A stretch of 64,000 nt of DNA from Phenylobacterium sp. SCN 70-31 (lineage in GTDB: Bacteria; Pseudomonadota; Alphaproteobacteria; Caulobacterales; Caulobacteraceae). A program made the position numbers and the translations under genes. Under the pieces are notes generated by a model. It was given only the letters and a program-made list of their open reading frames with translations, was not told where the DNA came from and ran no database searches. Where the stretch lies: assembly GCF_001724605.1 (NCBI RefSeq), contig NZ_MEEX01000020.1, positions 1 to 64,000 of the forward strand. Direction: 5' to 3'. Shown here piece after piece: positions 1-8,154 of the stretch; the stretch's first letter is position 1, and each line of letters opens with the position of its first letter.

Positions 1-5
1 GATCC

Positions 6-106
6 CTGCATCTCAAACAGGATGGGCTGGCTTCGTCCCTCGCCCCATCATCACCACCGCGTGCGGAACCCACCCCTGCCGCGCGAGCGGCTTAGTCCCC
101 TGGCGC
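6..106. repeat. Imperfect direct repeat, copy 1
   Basis: The first 375 bases hold no convincing gene but contain an imperfect direct repeat. This copy and the one at 245-344 share the order of several blocks, including an ATCATCA...CACCGCGT block, a TGCCGCGCGAGCGG block (77-90 here, 314-327 in copy 2) and a final TTAGTC..CTGGCGC block. Identity by eye is roughly 75-80 percent. Open frames across it look like shadows. It may be a dispersed intergenic repeat. Confidence 0.6.
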
Positions 107-244
107 GCCCGAGACTTTCCTCCTCCAAAGCTCGAACACCAGAGAGTGCCAATAGCTAGCCTCGCCGTTTCCCGCATCCGCTGGCGCAGCGGGCTCAAGC
201 GTGCTGGAGACATGGGAACACTCCCGTCTGAGAGGGATGGACCT

Positions 245-344
245 CTGATCTCAGACAAGAGTGGGCCGGCCGCGTCGCGCCTCATCATCAACACCGCGTA
301 CGCCACCCACCCATGCCGCGCGAGCGGGTTAGTCCTCCTGGCGC
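245..344. repeat. Imperfect direct repeat, copy 2
   Basis: Second copy of the repeat at 6-106, offset by about 237 bases. It lies just beyond the stop codon of the monooxygenase gene that ends at 376, so it is in that gene's 3' flank. Confidence 0.6.
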
Positions 345-375
345 AAGGACGCCGCTAGGTCGACCGCCATTCGCC

Positions 376-2127
376 TCAAGTCAGCTCCAGCCCGGCCATC
401 CGTCCGTCGGCGCGCCAGGTTTCGAGGATGCGGATGAACTCGAAGGGGCTGCCGCCGTAGAAGCCGTTACGGATGGCCCGGCCCGAAGCGTCGCCCTCGT
501 GGTTGAAGTAGTTCGGTGTGCACTCGGGATCGAGGGCGGCCCGGTTTCGCGTCACATTCAGGATAGCGCCGACCCAGTCACGCTCCGCGCCTTCCGACGG
601 CTCGATCGTGCGAACGCCGCGCTCGATGCAGGTCTTCAGGACCCCGGCGAGATGGCGACTCATCTCGTCAAGCATGTGGGTGAAGTTGGTCGTGCTGGCC
701 TGCTGGGCGTTGCCGATGATGAAGCGGTTGGGGAAGCCGCGGCTGTGCAGGCCGAACAGGCTGGAGACACCATCGCGCCAGGCGTAGGTCTGGCTGACGC
801 CGCCGCGGCCGTAGGTCTCGAACCCGCAGCGGGCGGCGTAGTCGGTGCCGAACTCGAAGCCGGTCGCGAAGATCAGGCAGTCGACGGGGTAGGCGACGCC
901 GCCGACGATTACCGCGTCCTCGGCGATCCGCTCGATCCCGCGCCCCTCGGTGTCGACCAGAGTGACGTTCGGCCGGTTGAAGGTCGGCAGGTAGTCCTCC
1001 GAGAAGCAGGGTCGCTTGCAGAGGTACTTGTAGTAGGGCTTCAGCCGCTCGGCCGTCTTGGGATCGGTGACGATCCCGTCGATCCGCGCGCGCAGGCTGT
1101 CCATCTTCTGCAGGTCCAGCGTGTCGCGCAGGCGCGTGAGCGTCTCGCCGCTCAGGGGCTGGCCGTCCGGGCCGACCGGCGGCTCGGGCGAGGTCATCAA
1201 CGTGAAGTCATGCACACGCGCACGGTGCCAGCCGGGCATGAGCGCGGCGGCCCAGGCCGCGTCGGTCGGCGTGTCGATCCGCTCGTCGATCGAGGAGGGC
1301 GTGCGCTGAAAGACGTAGAGGTCCTTCGCCCACTCGCCCAGGTGCGGGATGCATTGCACCCCCGTGGCGCCGGTGCCGACCACGCCGACGCGCTTGTCCG
1401 CCAGCCGATGGAGCCCGCCGCGCTCGTCGCCGCCTGTGTAGGCGTAGTCCCAGCGGCTTGTGTGGAAGCTGCGCCCGCGGAACGTCTCGAGGCCCGGTAC
1501 GCCCGGCAATTTCGGGCGGTGCAAGGGACCGGTCGACATGCACACGAAGCGCGCCAGGAAGGTGTCGCCGCGCCGGGTTGAGACCTGCCATCGGGCCAGG
1601 GGCTCCTGCCAGCGCAATTCCGTGACCTCGGTCTGGAACCACGTGCGCTCCGGCAGGCCGAACTGTGTGGCGATGCGGCGGCAGTGGTCGAGGATCTCGG
1701 AGCCCGGGGCGTACTTTCTGGGCGGCACATAGCCGGTCTCTTCCAGCAGCGGCAGGTAGCTGTAACTCTCCACGTCGCAGGAGATGCCGGGATAGCGGTT
1801 CCAGTACCATGTGCCGCCGACGTCGCCGCCCTTCTCGACGAGGCGCACGTCGCCGACGCCGGCTTCCAGCAGCCGCGCGGCCAGCATCAGTCCCCCGAAG
1901 CCGGCGCCGATGATGAGCACGTCCATCTCGGCCTTGACCGGCGCGCGGTCGATGGGGGCGTCGATGTAGGGGTCGTCCAGATAGTGCTGAAGCACGCCGC
2001 TCGCCGCCGCGTACTGGCCGACGCCGTCGGACCGCAGCCGGCGGTCGCGTTCCTGCCTGTAGCGCGCGTGCGCCTTCGCCACGGCGTCGGCGACGCTGTC
2101 GGGTGCGCCATTGACCACTTCATCCAT
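376..2127 (-). CDS. Flavin-containing Baeyer-Villiger monooxygenase
   Basis: Probable type I Baeyer-Villiger monooxygenase, which uses FAD, NADPH and O2 to turn ketones into esters or lactones. At 583 aa it is slightly longer than the usual ~540-550 aa. Visible motifs, in order: FAD-binding Rossmann GAGFGG (residues 74-79), GGTWYWNRYPG (104-114), the BVMO fingerprint FRGRSFHTSRW (216-226, matching FxGxxxHxxxW) and a second Rossmann GTGATG (251-256) for NADPH. It is divergent from an MFS carrier across ~150 bp that holds an ATTTACG motif. The fingerprint makes the family secure. The substrate is unknown; the linked hydrolase and quinoprotein suggest an alcohol/ketone degradation route. Confidence 0.9.
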   Translation of the reverse strand: MDEVVNGAPDSVADAVAKAHARYRQERDRRLRSDGVGQYAAASGVLQHYLDDPYIDAPIDRAPVKAEMDVLIIGAGFGGLMLAARLLEAGVGDVRLVEKGGDVGGTWYWNRYPGISCDVESYSYLPLLEETGYVPPRKYAPGSEILDHCRRIATQFGLPERTWFQTEVTELRWQEPLARWQVSTRRGDTFLARFVCMSTGPLHRPKLPGVPGLETFRGRSFHTSRWDYAYTGGDERGGLHRLADKRVGVVGTGATGVQCIPHLGEWAKDLYVFQRTPSSIDERIDTPTDAAWAAALMPGWHRARVHDFTLMTSPEPPVGPDGQPLSGETLTRLRDTLDLQKMDSLRARIDGIVTDPKTAERLKPYYKYLCKRPCFSEDYLPTFNRPNVTLVDTEGRGIERIAEDAVIVGGVAYPVDCLIFATGFEFGTDYAARCGFETYGRGGVSQTYAWRDGVSSLFGLHSRGFPNRFIIGNAQQASTTNFTHMLDEMSRHLAGVLKTCIERGVRTIEPSEGAERDWVGAILNVTRNRAALDPECTPNYFNHEGDASGRAIRNGFYGGSPFEFIRILETWRADGRMAGLELT

Positions 2128-2156
2128 CCGCCAGCCCCACTCGAAACGTGCATTTT

Positions 2157-2166
2157 ATTTACGTAT
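2157..2166 (+). promoter_or_regulatory. Candidate regulator half-site ATTTACGTAT
   Basis: ATTTACGTAT lies in the divergent promoter gap between the monooxygenase and the MFS carrier. The same ATTTACG core occurs twice, in inverted orientation, at 4939-4976 between the tandem TetR regulator and the TonB receptor. This suggests both intergenic regions are bound by the same protein, probably that TetR-type regulator. Inferred from sequence recurrence only. Confidence 0.4.
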
Positions 2167-2276
2167 GAGTATCAATTGTTACGAGATTGATGGCAAATGC
2201 GCTAGCTCTGATCGCGGTCTTGCGACATTTTACGAACTGGGACGGCCCGCCGCGGGTCTGTCGATAGGAGGGGGCG

Positions 2277-3491
2277 ATGGGCGAGCGGCTGAGGGAGTGG
2301 CGGCGCGGCTGGCGCACGATGGGGGGCGCTCTGCTCAGCGCCGGCGCGGGGATCTCGATCTTTGGGGCGGTGAACGGCTTCTTCGTGAAGCCGCTGACGG
2401 CCGAGTTCGGCTGGACCCGCGGCCAGGCGACGCTGTCGTCCGGCGCGATCCTGCTCACGGCCCTGCTCATGCCGGCGCTGGCGGCGGTGGTCGACCGGGC
2501 GGGACCACGCCGCGTGATGCTGGCGGGCGGCGTGCTGTTCGCCGCGGCCTATGTGGCGCTCGCCTCGATGCAGGGCGAGATCTGGATGTATGCGGCGATC
2601 ATGCTGCTGATCGGGCTGACGGCCGGCCCGGCGACCGCGCTCTTGGTGGTGACCCGTCCGCTCGTCGCGGCGTTCACCCACTCCAGAGGCCTCGCCATCT
2701 CGGCGGGCATGAGCGGCGCGGTCTTCGTCTGCCTGCCGCTGCTGCCGTGGCTGCAGCATCTGATCGCCACCTACGGCTGGCGGGCGGGCTACCTCTTCAT
2801 GGCGCCGCTGTCCCTGGTCATGGGCGTGGCTGCGTTCCTGCTGTTGCCGGGTCGCGTCGCTGTCGCCGGCGCCGACGTGATCGAGGGCGGCGAAGGCCTC
2901 TCGCTCCGCGAGGCGATCCGCCAGTCGCGCTTCTGGCTGCTGCTGCTCTCGACCGTGGCCGTCAGTCTCGTGGGCGGGGCGTTCAGCACCCAGCTCCAGC
3001 CTCTGCTGTCCGATCGCGGCGTGCCCGGCGTCACCGCGGCGCTGTTCGGCTCTCTCTACGCGGGCTCGGTGGTGGCGGGACGCGTGATCGCCGGCCTGAT
3101 GCTGGACCGCCTCTGGTCGCCAGCGGCCGGGGCCATCTGCCTCGCCACCGCATCCGTGGGCGCTGTCTTCTTCCTGTTGGCGGGGCCCGACCAGACCTTG
3201 CTGGCGGTAGGCGTCGCCCTGGTCGGTGCGGCGGCGGGGGCGGAGGCCGACATGATGGCGTTCTTCGCGGCCCGCTACTTCGGCCTGCGTGCGTTCAACG
3301 CGATCCTGGGCCTGCTCGGCATGTCGTTCGGCCTGGGCATCGCCTTCGGTGGGATCGGCGCTGGTGTGCTGTTCGACCTGGAAGGCTCTTACGATACGAT
3401 GATCCGACTGGCGGTGGGCCTGGGCGTGGTGAGCGCGGCTGCGCTGCTGCTGTCCGGACTGGCCGGCCGGCGTCAGGCCTCGGCTACGTGA
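2277..3491 (+). CDS. MFS transporter
   Basis: Major facilitator superfamily permease of 404 aa, the usual size for a 12-helix carrier, with hydrophobic segments throughout. An early segment carries FGAVNGFFVKPLTAEFGW, resembling the first-helix region of the monocarboxylate/oxalate-formate antiporter-like branch. A loop motif of the form DRAGPRR follows helix 2. An AGGAGGG ribosome binding site precedes the ATG. The 3' end overlaps the convergent TetR gene by 19 bases. Its place beside the monooxygenase and upstream of a TonB receptor suggests inner-membrane uptake of the substrate or export of a product. The substrate cannot be read from the sequence. Confidence 0.85.
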   Translation: MGERLREWRRGWRTMGGALLSAGAGISIFGAVNGFFVKPLTAEFGWTRGQATLSSGAILLTALLMPALAAVVDRAGPRRVMLAGGVLFAAAYVALASMQGEIWMYAAIMLLIGLTAGPATALLVVTRPLVAAFTHSRGLAISAGMSGAVFVCLPLLPWLQHLIATYGWRAGYLFMAPLSLVMGVAAFLLLPGRVAVAGADVIEGGEGLSLREAIRQSRFWLLLLSTVAVSLVGGAFSTQLQPLLSDRGVPGVTAALFGSLYAGSVVAGRVIAGLMLDRLWSPAAGAICLATASVGAVFFLLAGPDQTLLAVGVALVGAAAGAEADMMAFFAARYFGLRAFNAILGLLGMSFGLGIAFGGIGAGVLFDLEGSYDTMIRLAVGLGVVSAAALLLSGLAGRRQASAT

Positions 3492-4807
3492 GGCGAGGCG
3501 ACCGGCGCGAGACCGATCCGCATCAGCGCGGCCACTTCGTCGGCCACCGCGCGGCGCTCGGGCTCGTCATAGGCCACAGCCCCCCCCGCGAGCCAGGTGC
3601 CGATACCCGGCAGGACGAGCATCAGCATGTCGAGGTCGACGTCCTCGCGCATGGCCCCGTCCGACTGCATGCGCGCCAGGCGATCTCGGGTGCGGCGGAA
3701 CAGCGTGTGGCTGTGGGCGTCCATCTGCGTCTTCTGCTCGGCGTTCAGGGCCTCGGAACCGATCAGCGGCCGCAGCGGGCTGATCTCGGGATCCAGGCGG
3801 GCCAGCGCGCCGGCGCGTGAGATGGCGAACGAGGCGTCCTCGGCCGAAAGGCCCAGCGCGGCGGCCTCGTCCTCGCTGAAGAAGAAAATGCGATAGGCGC
3901 GCTCGTAACAGGCCGAGACCAGCGCCTGCTTGTCGCCGACGTGCTGGTAGAGCGCGCGCTTGGTGGCGTTGGCGGCCTCGGCGATCTCGTCCAGCGAGGT
4001 GGGATCCACCCCCTTGGCGTTGAACAGTCGCGACGCCGCCAGCAGAATCGCCTCGCGCTTGGCGGCGGCCAGTCCGGCACGGTCGAAGGCGGCGATCCGC
4101 GCGGGGCGCAGCGGCGACAAGTCGATCCAGGGTGGATCGACCCGGGCCGCGCGATCGGTCGCGACACCGTTCTCAAGCAGGCCGACGATCGCGTCGATCA
4201 GCGCCGGGCGGTCGGCGCTGACGTCGCGGGTCCAGTGGGCGGCGAGCGGCGCCCAACTGATCGCGCCGAGGATGCAGCGGGCCGCGACCACGGCGTCGCA
4301 AGGGCGCACTTCGCCGGCCGCGACGCCGGCTTTCAGTAGGCTGGCGAGGCGCGCGATGACGCCCTCATGCAGGCTGACGACGGTTTCGCGCTCGGCGGGG
4401 CGCAACAGGCCGATCTCTCCCAGCGCGGCGATTTCAGGCTCGCGAGGATCGAGCGCCGCGGCGATGAAGCCAGAAACGACCTGGAGGGCGGGGCGGCCCG
4501 ACCGGGCGGCCTCGCCGAGCGCCCGCGCCAGGATCTCGCACGAGCGGCGATAGACTTGGAAGACCAGGTCCTCGCGATCCTCGACGTAGTGGTAGAGGGC
4601 ATTGCGCGACACCCCCAGCGTGTCGGCGATGTCGGTCAACGAGGTCATTAGCACGCCGCGAGCGTTGAGTTGCTTGGCGGCCTCGTCGAGGAGCTGGTCG
4701 CGACGCAGCTTGGCGGGGAGCCGGCGCGGCGGCCGGGGACGTGAGGTCTTGCCGCCCGGGCGGTCCGCCTTGGCGCGTCCGCCGTCGCGATCGCCCGACC
4801 CTGCCAT
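3473..4807 (-). CDS. Regulator with two TetR domains in one chain
   Basis: A 444-aa protein, about twice the normal TetR length, with two complete TetR-type helix-turn-helix regions. The first is around residues 36-82 (SLTDIADTLGVSRNALYHYV) and the second around 248-296 (SLDEIAEAANATKRALYQHV). Each is followed by a helical ligand-domain-like stretch. I chose the ATG at 4807 because GGAGAG lies just upstream; an in-frame extension to 4948 would run into the operator-like repeat. The N-terminus is Arg/Lys-rich. It lies between the MFS carrier and the TonB receptor and probably controls both sides through the ATTTACG sites. The domain calls are firm, the regulon is inferred. Confidence 0.85.
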   Translation of the reverse strand: MAGSGDRDGGRAKADRPGGKTSRPRPPRRLPAKLRRDQLLDEAAKQLNARGVLMTSLTDIADTLGVSRNALYHYVEDREDLVFQVYRRSCEILARALGEAARSGRPALQVVSGFIAAALDPREPEIAALGEIGLLRPAERETVVSLHEGVIARLASLLKAGVAAGEVRPCDAVVAARCILGAISWAPLAAHWTRDVSADRPALIDAIVGLLENGVATDRAARVDPPWIDLSPLRPARIAAFDRAGLAAAKREAILLAASRLFNAKGVDPTSLDEIAEAANATKRALYQHVGDKQALVSACYERAYRIFFFSEDEAAALGLSAEDASFAISRAGALARLDPEISPLRPLIGSEALNAEQKTQMDAHSHTLFRRTRDRLARMQSDGAMREDVDLDMLMLVLPGIGTWLAGGAVAYDEPERRAVADEVAALMRIGLAPVASPHVAEA

Positions 4808-4938
4808 CCGCTCTCCAATCGACGTTCCAGTCTCCTGATGTAGGCGATCCGGGATGCCCGCGCAAAGCGAAACGCATCGCCTTGTGGGCCCAGCGACGTC
4901 GATGCTTATCGAGTTGACCCCACATTCCGGTTGACATG

Positions 4939-4976
4939 ATTTACGCATAATCGTCTTTTGATACGTGAACGTAAAT
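4939..4976. promoter_or_regulatory. Inverted ATTTACG operator-like repeat
   Basis: ATTTACGCAT at 4939-4948 faces GAACGTAAAT at 4967-4976, giving inverted ATTTACG arms separated by about 24 bases. The repeat lies in the gap between the divergent tandem-TetR gene and the TonB receptor, and one more copy of the core is at 2157. The two widely spaced half-sites would suit a regulator carrying two DNA-binding domains in one chain, though this is speculation. Confidence 0.5.
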
Positions 4977-5013
4977 TAAAGAGCGTCCAGCGACGCGATT
5001 TGGGGGATTGGGG

Positions 5014-7176
5014 ATGGGTCGGTTCACGGCTGAAGGGGCGTTCGGCGCGGCGCTGGTCATCGCGATGGTTTCCGGCCCGGTGCTGGCGGCCGAGGCTGGC
5101 CAAGTCGAGGAGCTCGTGGTCACTGCGTTCAAGCGCGAGGAAACCGTCCTGAAGGCGCCCGCCGCGATCAGCGCCCTGTCCGGCGCGGCGCTGCAGGCTC
5201 GCGGCCTCGACGGGCTGGACGATATCCAGTTCGCGGTGCCCAGCCTCCAGAGCGGCAAGATGCTGGGCACGACGGCCGTGGTCATCCGCGGCGTCGGCCT
5301 GCTGAACCAGGGCTCGCCGGGCGTGGCGATCCACACCGACGGCGTCTACCAGCCGCGTCCGACCATGGGCGACCTCGTCCAGGCCGACCTGGAGCGCGTG
5401 GAGGTGCTGCGCGGTCCGCAGGGCACACTCTACGGCCGCAACGCCAACGGTGGCGCGATCAACTTCATCACTCGGGCGCCGAGCGACCAGGTCGAGGGCT
5501 ACGTCCAGGGCTCGGTCGCGAGCTATGCCGAATACCGGCTGCAGTCGGTGGTCAACGTGCCGCTGGGCGACCGCGTCCGGACGCGGACGGTCGTCAACCT
5601 GCAGGACCGCAACAAGGGCTTCGTCGAAAACGTCGCCAGCGGCCCGGACATGGATGAAGGCAAGAGCCTTTCGGCCCGTATCCGCACCGCGATCGACATC
5701 ACCGAACGGCTGACCGCCGACATCTCGCTGGCGGCGCTCCACGACGACGGGCCGACCAGCTACTTCGTGCTGAACGCGCCGCCGACCGCGGCCTCGGTCG
5801 CCCGCTATCCGTTCCTGGGCGGCATCGTCCTGCCCGCCGGCAAGCGCCAGACCACCGCCAACGGGCGCAGCGAATTCAAGCGCAGCTACAGCTCGGCCGC
5901 TGCGACGCTCAGCTGGAATCTGGACGATGTCGAGGTGCGCTCGATCTCGTCCTACGCGCGGCTGTCCGACGACTTCCGCACCGACTCCGACGCCTCGAAC
6001 GTCGACGCCTTCGCCCAGCACAACGTGAACATGTCGCGGGTCTTCACCCAGGAGCTGAACGTCTCCGGGACCTGGGGGCCGCTGGACATGGTGGTCGGTG
6101 CCTACTTCATGAACGACCGCGCGCCGGCCTACCTCAACATCGACTTCCCGCTTGGGCTGACCCCGCTGACCCCCGGTTCCGCGCTGACCTTCGGTGCGCA
6201 CCGCGCGCAGACCAAGGCGTACGCGATCTTTGCCGACGGCAGCGTTCGCGCCAGCGAGCGGCTGCGCCTGCTGGGCGGCGTCCGATATTCGGTGGATGAA
6301 CAGGAGGTGGCGCTGCGCCACACGCTCACCATCGCGGCCGGCCCGACGCGTATCGTCAGCGTGACCTGCCCCTTGCAGGACTTCGACAAGCAGTTCGAAT
6401 CCTTCACGCCGCGAGCCGGCGTGCAGTACGACCTCGACGGTCAACGCAACGTCTACGCGACCGTCTCGCGCGGCTTCAAGGCGGGCGGGTTCAACCTCGC
6501 GTCCTGCGGCCAGTCGTATAGGCCGGAGAAAGTCACGGCCTATGAAACCGGCTTCAAGGGCCGGCTTCTGGACGGCGCGCTGACGCTGGGCTCGGCGGCG
6601 TTCTACTACGACTACACGGACCTGCAGTTGCAGCAGATCGTGGGGCTCACCGCCGCCGTCACCAACGCGGGCAAGGCCAAGGTGCGCGGTGTGGAGTTCG
6701 ACGCCGTCTGGACGCCCGACGACCACTGGACCCTCAACGCCAGCGGCGCGCTGCTGAAGGCCACGTATAGCGACTTCGTCAACGTCGACGGTCTGGCGCC
6801 GACCCTGGGCGTCCAGGACGTAGCGGGCAACTATCTCAACAACGCGCCGAAGCGCTCGCTGAACGTCGGCGCGGCCTATCGCATCGAAGCGATCGCCGGC
6901 GGCACGCTGACCGCCCGCGTCGACGCCAGCTACCGCTCGCGCATCTACTTCCGCGAGTTCAATACGCGCCTGGACTCGCAGGGGTCCTATACGCTGGTGA
7001 ATGCGAACCTGGTCTGGGACAGCGCCGACGGCGACTACCGGGTGCGTCTCTTCGGCACGAACCTCTTCGACAAGGCCTATGTGAACCGCATGGGGTCGGC
7101 CGACACGCTGGGCGCGCGCTATGTCGCCTTCGGCGCCCCGCGTCAGGTGGGCGTCGAGCTTCGTCGCAACTTCTGA
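5014..7176 (+). CDS. TonB-dependent receptor
   Basis: Outer-membrane TonB-dependent receptor, 720 aa. The N-terminus has a hydrophobic signal peptide ending near GPVLAAEA, followed by a TonB-box-like stretch EELVVTAFKREE. The plug domain has the usual features (VIRGVGL, VEVLRGPQGTLYGRNANGGAINF), then beta-barrel repeats and a C-terminal aromatic-rich strand ending in Phe. The ATG at 5014 is preferred over an in-frame TTG six bases earlier. It begins an operon with a hydrolase (54-bp gap) and a quinoprotein dehydrogenase. It likely imports the organic substrate handled by these enzymes. The ligand is unknown. Confidence 0.92.
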   Translation: MGRFTAEGAFGAALVIAMVSGPVLAAEAGQVEELVVTAFKREETVLKAPAAISALSGAALQARGLDGLDDIQFAVPSLQSGKMLGTTAVVIRGVGLLNQGSPGVAIHTDGVYQPRPTMGDLVQADLERVEVLRGPQGTLYGRNANGGAINFITRAPSDQVEGYVQGSVASYAEYRLQSVVNVPLGDRVRTRTVVNLQDRNKGFVENVASGPDMDEGKSLSARIRTAIDITERLTADISLAALHDDGPTSYFVLNAPPTAASVARYPFLGGIVLPAGKRQTTANGRSEFKRSYSSAAATLSWNLDDVEVRSISSYARLSDDFRTDSDASNVDAFAQHNVNMSRVFTQELNVSGTWGPLDMVVGAYFMNDRAPAYLNIDFPLGLTPLTPGSALTFGAHRAQTKAYAIFADGSVRASERLRLLGGVRYSVDEQEVALRHTLTIAAGPTRIVSVTCPLQDFDKQFESFTPRAGVQYDLDGQRNVYATVSRGFKAGGFNLASCGQSYRPEKVTAYETGFKGRLLDGALTLGSAAFYYDYTDLQLQQIVGLTAAVTNAGKAKVRGVEFDAVWTPDDHWTLNASGALLKATYSDFVNVDGLAPTLGVQDVAGNYLNNAPKRSLNVGAAYRIEAIAGGTLTARVDASYRSRIYFREFNTRLDSQGSYTLVNANLVWDSADGDYRVRLFGTNLFDKAYVNRMGSADTLGARYVAFGAPRQVGVELRRNF

Positions 7177-7177
7177 T

Positions 7178-7197
7178 CTGCCGGCCGCGGCCGGCAG
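7178..7197. terminator. Perfect 20-bp GC hairpin after the TonB receptor
   Basis: A perfect 20-base palindrome (CTGCCGGCCG and its complement) begins one base after the receptor's stop codon and 34 bases before the next start codon. No T tract follows, so it is more likely an mRNA-stabilising or attenuating hairpin within the operon than a full terminator. Confidence 0.4.
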
Positions 7198-7230
7198 GGC
7201 CGCGGCTCCCCCTATGCTCGGAGACTTCGA

Positions 7231-8130
7231 ATGCCGCAGATCATCGCGAATGGCCTCGCGCTCGAGTACGAGGAGGCTGGCTCCCGCGACGGTGAGCCGC
7301 TGCTGCTCATCGCCGGCCTGGGCACCCAGCTCACGCGCTGGTCGCCGGGGTTCGTCGCGGCGCTGGCGGCCGAGGGCTTCCGCGTCATCCGCTTCGACAA
7401 CCGCGACATCGGCCTGTCGCAGAAGGTCGACGACCTGGGCCTGCCCGACATGGCGGCGATCTTCGGCGCGCTCGCGGCCGGACAGCGGCCGGCCACGCCC
7501 TACACGCTGGGTGACATGGCCGCCGACGTCGTCGGACTGATGGACGCTCTGAAGATCGAACGGGCGCACCTGGCCGGCACGTCGATGGGGGGCATGATCG
7601 CCCAGACTGTCGCGGCGGAGAGTCCGGAGCGGGTGCTGTCGCTCACCTCGATCATGTCGACGACGGGCAACCCGGAGCTCCCGAAGCCCCTGCCGGCTGC
7701 GGCCGCCGTCCTTGCGGCTCCGCCGCCCGTGAACCCCGACTTCGAGGCGATGGTGGAGCGTGGCATGGCCAGCCTTCGGGCCTTCTCCAGTCCGGGCTTC
7801 CCGTTCGACGAGGCCCTTCAGCGCGAGAACCTGAAGCGCGACATGCTCCGCGGCTTCCATCCGCCGGGGCTGCAGCGCCAGTCCGCGGCGGTGATGACGG
7901 CCGGTGATCGCCGCGCGGCGCTGCGCACAATCACGGCGCCGACGGCCGTGGTGCATGGCGTGGACGATCCGCTGGTGCCCGTCGCCTGCGGTGAGGATAC
8001 GCACGCCAACATCGCGGGCTCCGACCTCACGCTCATCGATGGCATGGGACATGAGATCCACGCCGCGGTGCAGGATCGGGTGGTGGCCGCTATCGCCGCG
8101 GTGGCCGCCCGCGCGCGCACGGCGGCCTGA
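7231..8130 (+). CDS. Alpha/beta hydrolase
   Basis: Alpha/beta-hydrolase-fold enzyme of 299 aa. The nucleophile elbow is GTSMGG with Ser118, an acid is likely in the VHGVDDPLVP segment, and the catalytic His is in GMGHEIH near the C-terminus, so the Ser-Asp-His triad looks complete. The oxyanion region LLLIAGLGTQLTRW is typical. There is no signal peptide, so it is cytoplasmic. GGAG lies eight bases before the ATG. It sits between a TonB receptor and a quinoprotein and near a Baeyer-Villiger monooxygenase, so an esterase or lactonase acting on the monooxygenase product is a reasonable inference. The specific substrate is unknown. Confidence 0.88.
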   Translation: MPQIIANGLALEYEEAGSRDGEPLLLIAGLGTQLTRWSPGFVAALAAEGFRVIRFDNRDIGLSQKVDDLGLPDMAAIFGALAAGQRPATPYTLGDMAADVVGLMDALKIERAHLAGTSMGGMIAQTVAAESPERVLSLTSIMSTTGNPELPKPLPAAAAVLAAPPPVNPDFEAMVERGMASLRAFSSPGFPFDEALQRENLKRDMLRGFHPPGLQRQSAAVMTAGDRRAALRTITAPTAVVHGVDDPLVPVACGEDTHANIAGSDLTLIDGMGHEIHAAVQDRVVAAIAAVAARARTAA

Positions 8131-8154
8131 ACGGAGATGGGTGAGGTGAGAGCC

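Noticed and set aside
4906..8061. 1051-codon open frame antisense to the TonB receptor and hydrolase
   Set aside because: Low-complexity translation (Arg/Val/Gly/His-rich) opposite well-supported genes; a composition artefact.
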